Of a DNA stretch of 5,721 nucleotides, positions 4,304 through 5,721 are shown piece by piece (the first letter of the stretch is position 1; the number at the start of each line of letters is the position of its first letter). The position numbers and the translations under genes were made by a program. The notes under the pieces are model-generated. The model made no database searches. It had not been told where the DNA came from and saw nothing but the letters and a program-made list of their open reading frames with translations. The stretch spans positions 1-5,721 of the forward strand of contig CAJMPK010000097.1 in the NCBI GenBank assembly GCA_905215205.1, in the 5' to 3' direction. This DNA comes from an uncultured bacterium (GTDB lineage Bacteria; Actinomycetota; Coriobacteriia; Coriobacteriales; Coriobacteriaceae).

Positions 4304-5665
4304 TTGTCTCGACTGAACAAAGGGGCCGCGGAGCAGCGTTTTCCACTGTCCGCCTTGCTCCAAAAGCTAGCCTGCGTCATGGCCGTGGCGCTCGCGCTGG
4401 TGTGCGCGGGGGCATATGCGCCCACGACCGCTCAGGCGCTTGAGACCGCAAAGATTACCGCCCGACCCAATACCGGTTCGGGTAGCGATGTGGTCGGCGG
4501 CACCGAGACGCGCATCACTTGGGAAGTTCAGGCCGATGCCGACGAGGAACTGAGCGGTCTTTCTTTGACGTTTGTCGACGGCACGACGTTTGGTACCGAT
4601 GACACGCGATTGACGATGCTCTCGGGCGAGGACCTCATGGATCGTACGCCCATGAAACCTACGTGCAAGGCTGACGGCCAGACGCTCAAGATCGACTTCG
4701 GCGAGACGGCGCCTGCCGGTGGCTTTTTCCGTGTCGAGGTTTATGGCGTGACGTTTCCCGTCGAGGGCGGTGATGAGGCCTTTAGCGGCACCTATACGCT
4801 CGCCGACGGGTCGACCAAGAAGATCTCCAAGATTCCGTCGGTGGAGATCAAGGGAGTGACGGCCTTCGATAACTTCCTGGCTGACCTTAAAGAGCAGCCG
4901 TGGGTCGAGGCGTGGAACTCCAATATGTTCCTGCGCCTGTTCTTGAACCCGGTCATTTTGGTCCAAAGCCTGCCGATCGTCTTTAAGGGCTTCCTTATGT
5001 CGCTCTCGATCGTGCTCGTGGCATTTCCGTTGGCCATTCCCTTTGGCTTTGCGCTGTCGCTCATGCGCATTTCCAAGTCGCGCATCCTTCGCTGCCTTGC
5101 CGGCATCTATGTGAATATCATCCGCGGCACGCCGGCATTCCTGCAGATCTATATCGCGTTCTTTGGCCTGCCGCTTGCCGGCGTCAAGGTGGACGACTAT
5201 GTCCTGGGCGTTATCGTCATGGCCATGAACTCGTCTGCGTACCTGTGCGAGATCTTCCGTGCCGGTATTCAGTCGATCCCCAAGGGTCAAAACGAGGCTG
5301 CTCGCTCGCTGGGCATGAATGCCTTCCAGACGCTGCTCTATGTCATAATTCCGCAGACGTTCCGCAATGTCCTGCCTACGCTGACCAGCGAGTTCATCCT
5401 GCTCTACAAGGACACGTCGCTGCTTGCCGCCGTGGGCGTGGTCGAGATCGTCATGAACGCCCGCACCATCGTGGCAACAACGGGCTCCATTACGCCGTAT
5501 GTGGTTGCCGCCCTGTTCTATCTGGTCATTACCCTGCCGCTTGCGCGCTTGGTGAGCGGTCTTGAGGCGAGGCTTTTGGGCACGGCCGAGACCAAGAAGA
5601 AGCGTCCCACCAAGAGCGCCGGACAGGTTGTCGCGACGCCCGCCGATCATATCGCCGGTCTGTAA
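4304..5665 (+). CDS. Amino-acid ABC transporter permease (HisM/GlnP type) with an N-terminal secreted domain
   Basis: From TTG 4304 the product has 453 residues, about twice the usual 220-250 of this permease type. Residues 1-45 look like a signal peptide: basic and polar start, hydrophobic LACVMAVALALVCAGAY, and likely cleavage after Ala-Gln-Ala45. Residues 46 to about 205 form an extra domain, mostly alternating polar and beta-prone residues (ITWEVQAD, LSLTFVDG, LKIDFGE, FFRVEVYGVTF), which I do not recognise. It is not a family-3 binding domain. The permease proper spans about 215-437, with hydrophobic segments near 229-253, 265-290, 299-320, 370-390 and 412-437. It contains RGTPAFLQIYIAFFG (274-288) and the cytoplasmic EAA loop AGIQSIPKGQNEAARSLG (320-337) that docks with the ATPase. 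The tail is basic (KKKRPTK). It follows the binding-protein gene after two hairpins; its stop codon overlaps the SD of the next gene. Permease identity is sure; the role of the extra domain is unknown. Confidence 0.93.
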   Translation: MSRLNKGAAEQRFPLSALLQKLACVMAVALALVCAGAYAPTTAQALETAKITARPNTGSGSDVVGGTETRITWEVQADADEELSGLSLTFVDGTTFGTDDTRLTMLSGEDLMDRTPMKPTCKADGQTLKIDFGETAPAGGFFRVEVYGVTFPVEGGDEAFSGTYTLADGSTKKISKIPSVEIKGVTAFDNFLADLKEQPWVEAWNSNMFLRLFLNPVILVQSLPIVFKGFLMSLSIVLVAFPLAIPFGFALSLMRISKSRILRCLAGIYVNIIRGTPAFLQIYIAFFGLPLAGVKVDDYVLGVIVMAMNSSAYLCEIFRAGIQSIPKGQNEAARSLGMNAFQTLLYVIIPQTFRNVLPTLTSEFILLYKDTSLLAAVGVVEIVMNARTIVATTGSITPYVVAALFYLVITLPLARLVSGLEARLLGTAETKKKRPTKSAGQVVATPADHIAGL

Positions 5666-5670
5666 GGAGG
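5664..5670 (+). promoter_or_regulatory. Ribosome binding site of the last gene, overlapping the permease stop
   Basis: AAGGAGG, a full SD match, overlaps the TAA stop of the permease (5663-5665) and lies 7 nt before ATG 5678. This spacing implies co-transcription and probable translational coupling. Confidence 0.8.
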
Positions 5671-5677
5671 CCCTGTC

Positions 5678-5721
5678 ATGAGTGAAACGAATTTCAACGA
5701 GGTCGTTGTCAGCATCAAGAA
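5678..5721 (+). CDS. Start of a gene, probably the ABC transporter ATPase (3' truncated)
   Basis: ATG 5678 follows a perfect SD and opens a frame that runs off the window. Only MSETNFNEVVVSIK and part of the next codon are visible, too little for any domain. By position (12 nt after the permease stop, in an operon that still lacks its ATP-binding subunit), a GlnQ/HisP-type ATPase is the likeliest product. The short beta-prone EVVVSIK would fit the first strand of such a protein just before the A-loop. Existence of the gene is well supported; its identity is inferred from context. Confidence 0.7.
   Translation, partial: MSETNFNEVVVSIK

Noticed and set aside
4367..5650. 427-codon open frame on the minus strand opposite the permease
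   Set aside because: Its product is rich in Arg, His, Gln and Asp with no hydrophobic core, as expected of an antisense shadow of a GC-rich membrane protein gene.

Overview
The window looks like chromosomal DNA of a GC-rich anaerobic actinomycete. Class Coriobacteriia, and a Collinsella-like gut bacterium in particular, is my best guess. The basis is a GC-rich genome with GTG and TTG starts, strong Shine-Dalgarno (SD) sites, an Fe-S aldo/keto reductase typical of anaerobes, and a lipoprotein-type amino-acid binding protein. This taxonomic call is inference; there is no rRNA or marker gene here. All convincing genes are on the + strand.

Layout: (1) 1-1049 is the 3' part of an aldo/keto reductase fused to a C-terminal double [4Fe-4S] ferredoxin-like domain. 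(2) 1050-1132 is a long palindromic element (E1). (3) 1140-2159 is a Gfo/Idh/MocA-family NAD(P)-dependent oxidoreductase with a GTG start. (4) 2216-2300 is a second copy of the palindromic element (E2). (5) 2311-3177 is deoxyribonuclease IV (nfo), a base-excision-repair AP endonuclease. (6) 3178-3324 is a promoter-bearing gap. (7) 3325 to the window end is a polar amino-acid ABC importer operon: a secreted lipoprotein binding protein, two terminator-like hairpins, a permease carrying an unusual secreted N-terminal domain, and the first codons of a third gene, probably the ATPase.

The first three genes look like separate housekeeping or metabolic units. The two oxidoreductases may act on sugar-like or carbonyl substrates, but nothing here fixes a substrate. 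The last three genes form one transporter. The binding protein is followed by hairpins that probably keep its level above that of the membrane parts.

The most interesting signal is the E1/E2 pair. Both lie in the same orientation directly upstream of a start codon. Both share a conserved outer stem and loop, while four adjacent base pairs in the middle of the stem differ on both sides and still pair. In both, a CCCTT block at the 5' edge can pair with the AAGGG that forms the SD of the next gene. This suggests a repeated structured 5'-UTR or DNA-site family rather than chance palindromes. The second notable item is the approximately 160-residue extracytoplasmic domain fused to the ABC permease.
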